Shown piece by piece: positions 35,800-44,951 of a DNA stretch of 44,951 bases; within the stretch, counting starts at the first letter, position 1; each line of letters opens with the position of its first letter. The notes under the pieces were generated by a model that was not told the DNA's origin, did no database searches, and worked only from the letters and a program-made list of their open reading frames with translations. Both the position numbers and the translations under genes were made by a program. Location: the NCBI GenBank assembly GCA_001995005.1, contig MDJN01000134.1:1-44951 (forward strand). Reading direction: 5' to 3'. This DNA comes from Candidatus Parepulonipiscium sp. PG-Nun2H_MBin03 (GTDB lineage: Bacteria; Bacillota; Clostridia; Lachnospirales; Cellulosilyticaceae).

Positions 35800-36963
35800 T
35801 TAAATCACGCCATCTGCACGTAGCTTAGCTAATTTAGCATCATCTACATCTATTAAGCCGAAAATTTCTGCGTTATTTGCACCAAGCTCTGGAGCCTTAA
35901 CAAAGTCAGGTTCGGTTCCACCAACAAATTTAACAGGTCTATTAGACATCTTAAGTCCATCAACTTCAACTATCATATTTCTTACATGAAGTTGTTCTTC
36001 TGATAAAGCTTCTTTTATTGTACTACACATAGTTCCTGGAATTAATACTGAATCACATTTTTCAGCCAGTTCTTGCATAGTGTAGTCTTGAAAGAATTCT
36101 TCTATTTTATCTCTAAGGTCACCAAAGTAATGCAGCCCTCTCACGTCGTTAGTACAATACTTTTCATCACTTGACCAGTCTTCTTTGCCTAATACTTTAC
36201 AAAGTTTTATCCATTGGAAATCAGATCCAATTCCTAGTGCAACATAACCGTTTTTACACTTAATAATGTCATATGGATTAACAAGTGGATGAGCGTTTCC
36301 GGTACGCATTGGGTCTTCATCAGTTACACCATAAGTAATAACTTTATCTTCAGTAATAGTAGCAAGAGAACCACAAAGAGTTACTTCGACTAGTTGACCT
36401 TCGCCACTTTGTTTTGCAAGACAAATTGCAAGAATTACGCCTGAAGTTAAAAATCCTGCACTATATCTTGATGCAATAGGAAAGCCAATACGAGTAGGCT
36501 CTTCTTCAGGGAAACCTGTTACATGCATAGCACCTGTTTTTGCTTGAGCAATGATTTCAGATTGAGGTATATTTACTGCATTTCCTGTAGAACCTAGTGC
36601 AGAAATTCGTCCATATACGATAGCAGGGTTGATTTTTTCCATATCTTCGTAGCCTAGCCCTAGCTTTTCTAGAGTGCCAGCAGGGAAATTTTCTAATACA
36701 GCATCTGATTTTGCCACTAATTCTTTAAATAATTTTTGTCCTTCAATATTATAAATATCAAGCGTAATACTCTTTTTGCCTCTATCTCTAAATTGGTGGT
36801 GTCTACTTTTTTCACCTTTAAATGAGCTAAATTTACGAAGGGCATCTCCGCCATTTGGTGTTTCAATTTTAATAACTTCTGCCCCGTGGTCTGCAAATTC
36901 CATGCCACAATATCCAGATAGAGTAGTTAAATCTAAAATTCTTAATCCTGTTAAGGGTAACAT
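35800..36963 (-). CDS. Class III CoA-transferase (CaiB/BaiF family), Asp-to-Glu variant
   Basis: 387 aa. Clear family member: 'LRILDLTTLSGYCGMEFADHG', 'RDRGKKSITLDI', 'ENFPAGTLEKLGLGYED' and 'GRISALGSTG'. At the place of the nucleophilic aspartate it has Glu136 ('PQSEIIAQAKTGAM'). In two-subunit enzymes such as benzylsuccinate CoA-transferase (BbsEF) only one subunit keeps the active aspartate, so this protein may be the partner of the next gene product rather than an independent enzyme. Good AGGAGG site; follows the transporter gene by 12 nt. Confidence 0.9.
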   Translation of the reverse strand: MLPLTGLRILDLTTLSGYCGMEFADHGAEVIKIETPNGGDALRKFSSFKGEKSRHHQFRDRGKKSITLDIYNIEGQKLFKELVAKSDAVLENFPAGTLEKLGLGYEDMEKINPAIVYGRISALGSTGNAVNIPQSEIIAQAKTGAMHVTGFPEEEPTRIGFPIASRYSAGFLTSGVILAICLAKQSGEGQLVEVTLCGSLATITEDKVITYGVTDEDPMRTGNAHPLVNPYDIIKCKNGYVALGIGSDFQWIKLCKVLGKEDWSSDEKYCTNDVRGLHYFGDLRDKIEEFFQDYTMQELAEKCDSVLIPGTMCSTIKEALSEEQLHVRNMIVEVDGLKMSNRPVKFVGGTEPDFVKAPELGANNAEIFGLIDVDDAKLAKLRADGVI

Positions 36964-36975
36964 AAAAAGCCTCCT

Positions 36976-38556
36976 TTAGTTATTTTTTTGAGCAAGTTCT
37001 GCTGCTATTTCTTTTTCTTGTAATTCAATATTAGCTTTGTGAACTCCATTACGTGAATCTTGTGCTAACCATTTGAAAAGACCAATCTGCATTCCAGTTA
37101 CGATAACAACAAATGGAATAGAGATAATAATGGAGATATACTTAATGGCATCAAAACTAGTGCCTGTTAAAATAATTGACATTGGAATAACTGCTAAAAG
37201 TACACACCAAACCATACGAACTGCCATTTTTGGTGTACCTTCTTTTGTTACTGTTTCTGCAAGTGCTAAAGATGCAGAGTCAAGAGATGGTGCAAGGAAT
37301 CCTACAATAAGTATTAATATAATAAATGGCATAAATGCACCCAGTGGCAATGTTGCTAAAATATCAAAAATAACTGATTCGCCAGCACCTCCATTTACAA
37401 GGCCAACAACGTCAATTTGTCCGTTTAAGAAGGTACTAATTGAGAAACTACCATTAATTCCGAAGAATATCCAGCTGCCTGCTGAAATACCAAATAAAGT
37501 AGCCAGAGCAACTTCTTTAATTGTTCTACCTTTAGATACTTTTGCAATAAAGATACCCATCATAGCAACATAGTTTAAGTAGAATGCTTGGAAGTATATC
37601 GTCCAGCCTTCTGCAAATCCTGTGTTTTCAACAGGGTCTGTAAATAATGTCATACGTACAGTATTATCAATCATATGCCCTAGAGAACTTACAATATTTT
37701 TAAGTATAAAAGTTGTAGGACCAGCTAATAAGATAAAGAGTAAAACACAAATTGAAATGACAGTAGTTATATCTGTAAGAACTTTCATACCTTTTTTAGT
37801 TCCTAGATAAGATGTAAATGCATAAACACATGCAATAAATACAATAATTCCAACTTGGACAATTGCCGTTTGTGGAATGCCCAATGATCTTTCTAGTGCT
37901 CCTGCAGCTAATGGAACACCAAGCCCTAGAGATGAACTAAGCCCCCCTAGAATACCAAAGATAACTGCAAAGTCAATAACTTTACCGATTGCAGATTTAC
38001 CTTTAACTTTATCTCCCATCATAGCACTGCAAACAGCACTAGTTTGGAAAGACTTTACTTTCTTTACATAAACTCCATATGCAATAGATACCCCAACAGC
38101 AGTATACATAGCTTGGTTTACAATCCCCCAGTGATAGAACTGATAACTAAGGGAATTTTCAAGTGCAAGCACACTGTAAGGTTCCATGCCAAGCCCTGGA
38201 GACGCATAGTAATAAGCCCACTCAGTAAATGACCAGTAAAGTGCAGAAGAAGCAAGAGAAGCCAATAGCATCATGGAAACATAACTTGGTGTGCTATATT
38301 CAGGTTTACAATCTCCTAGTCGTACTTTGCCATACTTACCAAACGCTAGATATAGAGCAGCGATAAATGTACCAAATGTAAACAACTGGAAGAATGGACC
38401 TAATGTAGACATAGAACTCCAAAAGAAACTTGATATAACAGAAATAGTACCTTCTGCATTAGTCATCATAAGAATGATAAATGCAATTAGTATAACAATA
38501 CTAGTGATCATAAGACCTACTTCAACATTGCTAGTATCACGATTTTTATTCGACAT
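36976..38556 (-). CDS. BCCT-family betaine/carnitine-type transporter
   Basis: 526 aa, twelve hydrophobic segments. Typical BCCT features: 'FGKYGKVRLGD' after the second helix, 'SSALYWSFTEWAYYY', 'FHWGI' -like 'YHWGIVNQAMY', and 'GRTIKEV' after the substrate helix. The family takes up quaternary amines (carnitine, gamma-butyrobetaine, betaine, choline). The aromatic substrate box, normally Trp-rich (WAWWxxW or, in CaiT, WAWWxxY), here reads QAFYLNY, so the binding site is altered. Gene follows the acyl-CoA dehydrogenase gene after 202 bp with an own AGGAGG site. CaiT-type antiporters exchange substrate for product, which would fit this operon. Confidence 0.93.
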   Translation of the reverse strand: MSNKNRDTSNVEVGLMITSIVILIAFIILMMTNAEGTISVISSFFWSSMSTLGPFFQLFTFGTFIAALYLAFGKYGKVRLGDCKPEYSTPSYVSMMLLASLASSALYWSFTEWAYYYASPGLGMEPYSVLALENSLSYQFYHWGIVNQAMYTAVGVSIAYGVYVKKVKSFQTSAVCSAMMGDKVKGKSAIGKVIDFAVIFGILGGLSSSLGLGVPLAAGALERSLGIPQTAIVQVGIIVFIACVYAFTSYLGTKKGMKVLTDITTVISICVLLFILLAGPTTFILKNIVSSLGHMIDNTVRMTLFTDPVENTGFAEGWTIYFQAFYLNYVAMMGIFIAKVSKGRTIKEVALATLFGISAGSWIFFGINGSFSISTFLNGQIDVVGLVNGGAGESVIFDILATLPLGAFMPFIILILIVGFLAPSLDSASLALAETVTKEGTPKMAVRMVWCVLLAVIPMSIILTGTSFDAIKYISIIISIPFVVIVTGMQIGLFKWLAQDSRNGVHKANIELQEKEIAAELAQKNN

Positions 38557-38644
38557 AAGATTTTCCTCCTAACATTTTAGTTGGTATGTTTAATTTAACA
38601 GATTATTTTAATAATAAGGATTTGCTAAATTAACAGTTCCTTTA

Positions 38645-38721
38645 ACTAAGTAGTAATTATAAAATACGATGATATTTATGCTATGTAAGAGCAAGTTCTT
38701 TCAGATAAATTGCTACTTAGT
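38645..38721. repeat. Long-range inverted repeat upstream of BCCT gene
   Basis: actaagtagtaatt (38645-38658) and aattgctacttagt (38708-38721) are complementary over 14 positions with one wobble, 49 nt apart. The region lies between the acyl-CoA dehydrogenase and transporter genes, next to another hairpin, and contains a minus-strand TATAAT-like box (38656-38661). Confidence 0.5.
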
Positions 38722-38725
38722 AATA

Positions 38726-38751
38726 AACCGTGGGAGATTAGGCCCACGGTT
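38726..38751 (-). terminator. Hairpin after acyl-CoA dehydrogenase gene
   Basis: aaccgtggg/cccacggtt, 9 perfect pairs with an 8-nt loop, 8 nt past the stop. On the minus strand only ttta follows, so it is probably a partial terminator or 3' stabiliser within the operon. Confidence 0.6.
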
Positions 38752-38758
38752 ATGTTTT

Positions 38759-39928
38759 TTACCAACCTGTATAAAGTTCAGTTCCACGCTTTTTAATTTG
38801 TCCACCGATGATAACACGTTGTATTTCAGAAGTACCTTCCCAAATACGGTCAACACGTGTATCTCTAGCTAAACGCTCAACTGGGTTTTCTCTCATGTAT
38901 CCACGTCCGCCTAAGATTTGTACACCTTTATCAGCAACACGTCCTACCATTTCAGAACACCATAATTTCATAGCAGCAGCTTTTGCATGTCTTACTTTAC
39001 GATCTGCGTCAGGGTCAGAAATTTCCCAACAATAACGATATAACATACTCTTAGCAGCTAAGATATCCATAGCCATATCAGCAATCATAAATTCAATAGC
39101 TTGGAATTCGATAATTGGTTTACCAAATTGAACACGATTATTTGCAAATTCGTTTGCAACTTCAAGAATACGAGTAGCTCCACCAACGCAACGAGCAGCT
39201 ATTCCTAGTCTAGCTTCAACGAACCAGTCTTTAGTCATGTTAAATCCATCTCCAATTTCGCCTAGCATTTTATCATCGCCAACGATAACGTCTTCAAATA
39301 TGAATTCTGGATGTTTAAATGCAAAGTGGTGAGTATATAGAGGTGTACGCTTAACGCTTACGCCTGGTGCATTCTTTTCTACAAAGAATACGGCAGCTTT
39401 ATTAACATCACCATCAACATGAGCATGTACTAAGATAAAGTCAGCAACATCACCAACTGTTACATACCATTTTTCACCATTGATTTTCCAACCACCATCA
39501 ACTTTAACAGCTGTTGTTAAGCATTGAGTAGGGTCAGAACCTGCATCTGCTTCAGTGATTGCATATGCATCACGACGCTTGTTTTGACAAGCTGGGTACA
39601 GATATTCGTCAATTTGAGCTTGAGTACCAAAACGCATCGGGAAAGATGGTTGAGGAACAGCATCCCAGATAGCTCCTGTAGATTGGCCTAATTGCTCACT
39701 AACTAACATTTGCTCAAATAATGTCATTCCTTGTCCGCCGTGCTCTTTTTTATGGTTAGTTGCATTAAATTCCCAATCTAAAACTTTTTGATTGATAATT
39801 GCATGCGTTTCAGGTGAAATTCCGTCATTTTCTTCACATTCCATTTCATAAGGGAATAATACTTCTTGTGTAAATCTCTTTGCTTTGTCTTGTAACTCTA
39901 AATGTTCTTTGCTTAAACTAAAATCCAT
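38759..39928 (-). CDS. Acyl-CoA dehydrogenase-like flavoenzyme (CaiA/BbuA-like)
   Basis: 389 aa, full acyl-CoA dehydrogenase fold: N-terminal helical domain, middle beta domain with 'AYAITEADAGSDPTQC' and 'INGEKWYVTVGDVADF', and the C-terminal domain. The catalytic base is Glu364 in 'RIWEGTSEIQR', as in medium-chain enzymes. Relatives act on crotonobetainyl-CoA (CaiA) or cleave trimethylamine from gamma-butyrobetainyl-CoA (described for Emergencia timonensis). First gene of the operon; a promoter lies 116 nt upstream, and 'aaaggag' precedes the ATG. Electron partner could be the operon's ferredoxin, as no ETF genes are in the window. The particular substrate is an inference from the BCCT transporter and CoA-transferases. 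Confidence 0.9.
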   Translation of the reverse strand: MDFSLSKEHLELQDKAKRFTQEVLFPYEMECEENDGISPETHAIINQKVLDWEFNATNHKKEHGGQGMTLFEQMLVSEQLGQSTGAIWDAVPQPSFPMRFGTQAQIDEYLYPACQNKRRDAYAITEADAGSDPTQCLTTAVKVDGGWKINGEKWYVTVGDVADFILVHAHVDGDVNKAAVFFVEKNAPGVSVKRTPLYTHHFAFKHPEFIFEDVIVGDDKMLGEIGDGFNMTKDWFVEARLGIAARCVGGATRILEVANEFANNRVQFGKPIIEFQAIEFMIADMAMDILAAKSMLYRYCWEISDPDADRKVRHAKAAAMKLWCSEMVGRVADKGVQILGGRGYMRENPVERLARDTRVDRIWEGTSEIQRVIIGGQIKKRGTELYTGW

Positions 39929-40043
39929 AATTTGTATGCTCCTTTTATTTTCAAATTTGCGAAAAAATAATATAAATAATTAATAAACATCATACAATAA
40001 TATTTATTTGGATTACTACGCTTACCCCCTCGCCCTAATAGAT

Positions 40044-40072
40044 AATATAACATGTTCCTGATTAAATTGCAA
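40044..40072 (-). promoter_or_regulatory. Promoter of acyl-CoA/BCCT operon
   Basis: Minus strand TTGCAA, 17-bp spacer, TATATT, giving a leader of about 110 nt with a G-rich stretch (gggcgaggggg) just after the start point, a possible operator. The rest of the 305-bp gap 39929-40233 holds the groEL terminator and no ORF. Confidence 0.6.
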
Positions 40073-40193
40073 TAACTAAAACGCTAAAATGTTAGAAAAA
40101 AGTATATAAATTTTAAACAAAAAGTTTGGCTATTATGTATATTGACAGTTGAAAAATAAACTAAGTAGTATTATATGTGAAAAAATGATAAAA

Positions 40194-40230
40194 AAAACGT
40201 GCATAAACAGCTATTGTTTACGCACGTTTT
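40194..40230 (-). terminator. Terminator of groEL
   Basis: Minus strand aaaacgtgcgtaaac/gtttatgcacgtttt (15 positions, one mismatch), 7-nt loop, then a run of seven T. Very strong, 4 nt past the stop. Confidence 0.9.
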
Positions 40231-40233
40231 AAA

Positions 40234-42512
<2,279 letters not shown>

Positions 42513-42543
42513 GTAATATGTTCCTTTCGTGAAATAATAATTT

Positions 42544-42572
42544 ATTCTAGGATGTGGAGTAAAAAAAGTCAA
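42544..42572 (-). promoter_or_regulatory. Promoter of MBL hydrolase-groEL operon
   Basis: Minus strand TTGACT, 17-bp spacer, TAGAAT, about 30 nt before the start codon. No CIRCE-type heat-shock operator (TTAGCACTC-N9-GAGTGCTAA) is visible nearby. Confidence 0.6.
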
Positions 42573-42664
42573 GGTGCACAAAAGTAAGTAAAGTAAAATT
42601 ATAGAAATATATTTTAGAACAAGTATAAATATTGGTACGTGTGTCCTAATTTGGTACTAAATTA

Positions 42665-42693
42665 TTGACAAGTCTCACCAGTCATTATATAAT
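42665..42693 (+). promoter_or_regulatory. Perfect consensus sigma-A promoter of chemoreceptor gene
   Basis: TTGACA at 42665-42670, 17-bp spacer, TATAAT at 42688-42693. It gives a leader of about 150 nt. The remaining part of 42513-42848 has a small hairpin (ggatt/aatcc near 42717-42734) and no known riboswitch. Confidence 0.85.
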
Positions 42694-42848
42694 AAATTAA
42701 AGTACATACTACATAGGATTGTCATAATAATCCATAAAATTACACTCAAATTTAACTATATTGTCTCTGATTATGTCAATTTTTAGAAAAGTACTATTAT
42801 ATTATTAAATTACAGGAAGGCAAAAAATTTGAAAGGAATGATGAGAAA

Positions 42849-44951
42849 ATGGGAAAGAAACAAAGTTTATCTAGAAAAATAGTAACTAGAATTGCTGCTC
42901 TTGTTACGGGTTGTTTACTGATTTTAATTTTGGTATCAGTAACGCAAGTAACAAAGACAGTCGGAGATAATATAAGCGGAGAGCTTATGAATCTTGCAGA
43001 GCAAAATGCAACTTTAATAGGGACAATCATGGATTCAGGGTTTTATATAGCAGAGGACATGAAAGATTATATGCTAGAAGTTTATGAGAAAAATACAAGC
43101 TTGCAAAATAGGGAACATAAAAGTGAGGTTTATTCTAGTCTAGATCTTTCGATAACTCATTTTTTAGCTGAAAATTACTTTATTATGTCTGCAAGCGGTG
43201 CCATAAGCAATGAAAAAACAGACATTGCAGAAGTGGGAATTTACTTTGAGCCTAATGCATTTGATACTGGCATATCAACCTATGGATTTCATATGAATGA
43301 ATCTCAAGCAACTAGCAATAGTGTAACACCTATGACATCTTATAGTCAATATAGTAACGAAGAGTATTATACGAGTGCACTAAATTCAGGTAATGTAGAG
43401 GTTTCATTACCAGAACTTCAACCAGATGGCAGATGGATGGCTTACATATCACAACCAGTAATTTATAACGGTGAAACTAAGGGAGTATTTGTGGCACGTG
43501 TTGTAACTTCTAATTTTAGCAGATTAAAATCAGAAGATAGCAGATATGATTCTCTTAATGTATCAGTTATGAACCAAAATTATATTACTATTTATGATAG
43601 TGAAGAAGATACTTTTATGTTAGGTTCACCTCTTACAGCTTATCAAGAGAAAAGTGCACAAGCATTTCAAGCAGAAGTTTCAAAAGGAAATCAGTTTAGC
43701 ATAGAAACTACAAGAGTTCTAGATAATGTAGTTCATATGCGTTATCTTTATCCAATTGAGGTGGGAGATGAAGTTTGGTGGTCACAACTTAGGATGACAA
43801 AATCTGATTATCAAAGTTCAACAATGTTAATAGCCATCGCATTAATAGCAATGTCTGCCATGGCTATAGTAGTTTTAGTAATTGGAGCTGGAATAATTAT
43901 TTCTAAAATGTTACACCCTATTACTAATATTGTAACTGCTACTGAAAGTATCAAAAATGGACAGTTAAATATTTCTCTAGATACATCTTCAAGAGATGAG
44001 ATAGGTATTTTGGCTAATAATTTTATCGCCATGTCGTCTAACTTAAAAGGAATTATTCAAGAAACACAATCAACCCTTACAGAAATGTCGCAAGGAGATT
44101 TTAGTTTATCTAAAGGAATAAATGCAACTTATCCAGGAGATTTTGCACCTATTAAAGTTGCACTAGAAGAAATTTGTAAAACTCTAAGTTCAACACTTGC
44201 ACAAATTAATGTATCGGCTGAGCTTGTTACAGATGGTTCGGAAAATATTGCAAAAGGTGCAGTTGAACTTGCTGAGGGTGCAACAGACCAAGCGAATATA
44301 GTTGATAAATTTATTACAACAACAGAAGACATTGGCAATGGTATTAATGGGACATTAGAACAAGTTGAATCAACTAGCCAATTATCACGAGAAGCGAAAG
44401 ATAAAGCTAGTCAAGGTACAGATGCTATGAATAAGATGCTTAGTTCTATGGAAGATATCCATAAGTCTAGCTTAGTTATTGCAGAAGTATTAAAAACTGT
44501 TGATTCGATTGCAACTCAAACAAATTTACTTGCATTAAACGCTGCTATAGAATCTGCAAGAGCAGGCGAGGCCGGAAAAGGATTTGCGGTTGTTGCAAAT
44601 GAAATACGTGATTTGGCAAATAGAAGTTCACAAACTGTTAAAGAAATTGAGGAAATTATTAAGGAAAGTTTATCTCATATTGCAGAAGGGCAAAACATGG
44701 CAAATGCAACGGAGCAAAGCTTACAAGAAATAGTTCAAACGGTTGACAAAACAGCAGACTTCTTTGAGGAATTGGTTGTAAATACACAAGCTCAAAAAGA
44801 AAGTCTTACTGATTTATTAGAGGGCACTCAACAAATTTCTTCTGTTGCACAAACTACTGCTGCTACTTCTGAAGAAAGTGCATCAATTAGTCAGGAACTT
44901 GCAAAACAAGCTGAAAATCTTAATACTTTATTAAAATACTTTAAATTTAAC
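42849..44951 (+). CDS. Methyl-accepting chemotaxis protein, 3' partial
   Basis: 701 codons read from ATG 42849 to the window edge without a stop; the ORF track omits it because it is open-ended. Layout: membrane helix 1 (about 14-34), an extracytoplasmic Cache-like sensor (about 35-320; '[16 protein letters not shown]' is typical), membrane helix 2 (about 322-346), HAMP ('[27 protein letters not shown]'), a second HAMP-like segment ('[17 protein letters not shown]'), then the signalling coiled coil with hairpin tip [20 protein letters not shown] near 557-576. Methylation-type Gln/Glu pairs are present ('[10 protein letters not shown]'). The end 'LLKYFKFN' suggests the stop is very close to the edge. 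Ligand unknown; Cache sensors often bind amino acids or amines. Confidence 0.93.
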   Translation, partial: MGKKQSLSRKIVTRIAALVTGCLLILILVSVTQVTKTVGDNISGELMNLAEQNATLIGTIMDSGFYIAEDMKDYMLEVYEKNTSLQNREHKSEVYSSLDLSITHFLAENYFIMSASGAISNEKTDIAEVGIYFEPNAFDTGISTYGFHMNESQATSNSVTPMTSYSQYSNEEYYTSALNSGNVEVSLPELQPDGRWMAYISQPVIYNGETKGVFVARVVTSNFSRLKSEDSRYDSLNVSVMNQNYITIYDSEEDTFMLGSPLTAYQEKSAQAFQAEVSKGNQFSIETTRVLDNVVHMRYLYPIEVGDEVWWSQLRMTKSDYQSSTMLIAIALIAMSAMAIVVLVIGAGIIISKMLHPITNIVTATESIKNGQLNISLDTSSRDEIGILANNFIAMSSNLKGIIQETQSTLTEMSQGDFSLSKGINATYPGDFAPIKVALEEICKTLSSTLAQINVSAELVTDGSENIAKGAVELAEGATDQANIVDKFITTTEDIGNGINGTLEQVESTSQLSREAKDKASQGTDAMNKMLSSMEDIHKSSLVIAEVLKTVDSIATQTNLLALNAAIESARAGEAGKGFAVVANEIRDLANRSSQTVKEIEEIIKESLSHIAEGQNMANATEQSLQEIVQTVDKTADFFEELVVNTQAQKESLTDLLEGTQQISSVAQTTAATSEESASISQELAKQAENLNTLLKYFKFN

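Noticed and set aside
37073-37573. 166-aa plus-strand ORF inside the BCCT transporter gene
   Set aside because: Antisense shadow of a well-supported transporter; composition is that of a reverse-complemented membrane protein and it has no ribosome binding site.
40142-40170. Plus-strand TTGACA as a promoter
   Set aside because: No -10 box at 16-19 bp; the next TTATAT is 23 bp away, and no plus-strand gene follows.
42694-42848. c-di-GMP riboswitch in the chemoreceptor leader
   Set aside because: None of the conserved core sequence is present; only a minor hairpin was seen.

Overview
The window reads as chromosomal DNA of a strictly anaerobic, low-GC Gram-positive bacterium of the class Clostridia. 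The grounds are AT-rich coding and intergenic sequence, strong AGGAGG-type ribosome binding sites with some GTG starts, consensus sigma-A promoters, and gene content: corrinoid methyl transfer with reductive reactivation, selenium- and molybdenum-dependent purine catabolism, acyl-CoA chemistry on a quaternary amine, a NusG-II/Gx-transporter pair and a YugP-type Zn peptidase. I cannot name genus or family from sequence alone. No phage, IS element, CRISPR array, tRNA or rRNA was seen.

Layout. (1) 1-3522, plus strand: the end of a corrinoid protein, a CobW-type GTPase, a MetH-activation-like protein and a 2Fe-2S/ASKHA corrinoid-reactivation ATPase, closed by a strong terminator. The partner methyltransferase lies left of the window. 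(2) 3562-5075, minus strand: an unrecognised three-gene cassette (RNase H-fold-like protein, soluble Hanks-type kinase, 63-aa protein), read divergently from dprA across a very AT-rich palindromic spacer. (3) 5263-12227, plus strand: dprA, topA, mnmH (selenouridine tRNA modification), glycerate kinase, pyrB and pyrI. (4) 12228-12835: a 600-bp non-coding leader with two good promoters and a long-range inverted repeat ending in a T run. (5) 12836-30882, plus strand: twelve genes for anaerobic purine/urate breakdown: dpaL (ygeX), ygeY, ygeW, carbamate kinase, fused selenium-type xanthine dehydrogenase, hydantoinase, ssnA, ygfK, guaD and a three-subunit xanthine dehydrogenase. (6) 31003-32853, plus strand: NusG-II protein, Gx transporter, a small acidic exported protein and a membrane Zn peptidase. 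(7) 32861-39928, minus strand: a DMT exporter, then a six-gene operon (acyl-CoA dehydrogenase, BCCT transporter, two class III CoA-transferases, ferredoxin, thioesterase) that resembles gamma-butyrobetaine/carnitine utilisation clusters. (8) 40234-42512, minus strand: an MBL-fold hydrolase and a GroEL with no groES beside it. (9) 42849-end: a chemoreceptor that runs off the window.

How it fits together. The purine block can deaminate guanine, hydroxylate or reduce purine rings, open rings with amidohydrolases, move carbamoyl groups to phosphate (YgeW) and make ATP from carbamoyl phosphate (carbamate kinase), while diaminopropionate ammonia-lyase releases pyruvate and ammonia. mnmH upstream is a second marker of selenium use. 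The minus-strand operon could import a betaine, activate it to a CoA ester and cleave or reduce it. If it releases trimethylamine, the corrinoid system at the left edge could be a methylamine- or betaine-linked partner, but that is speculation.

The least explained parts are the kinase cassette, the dpaL leader, the Asp-to-Glu CoA-transferase pair, the altered aromatic box of the BCCT transporter and the hairpin over one CoA-transferase start codon.
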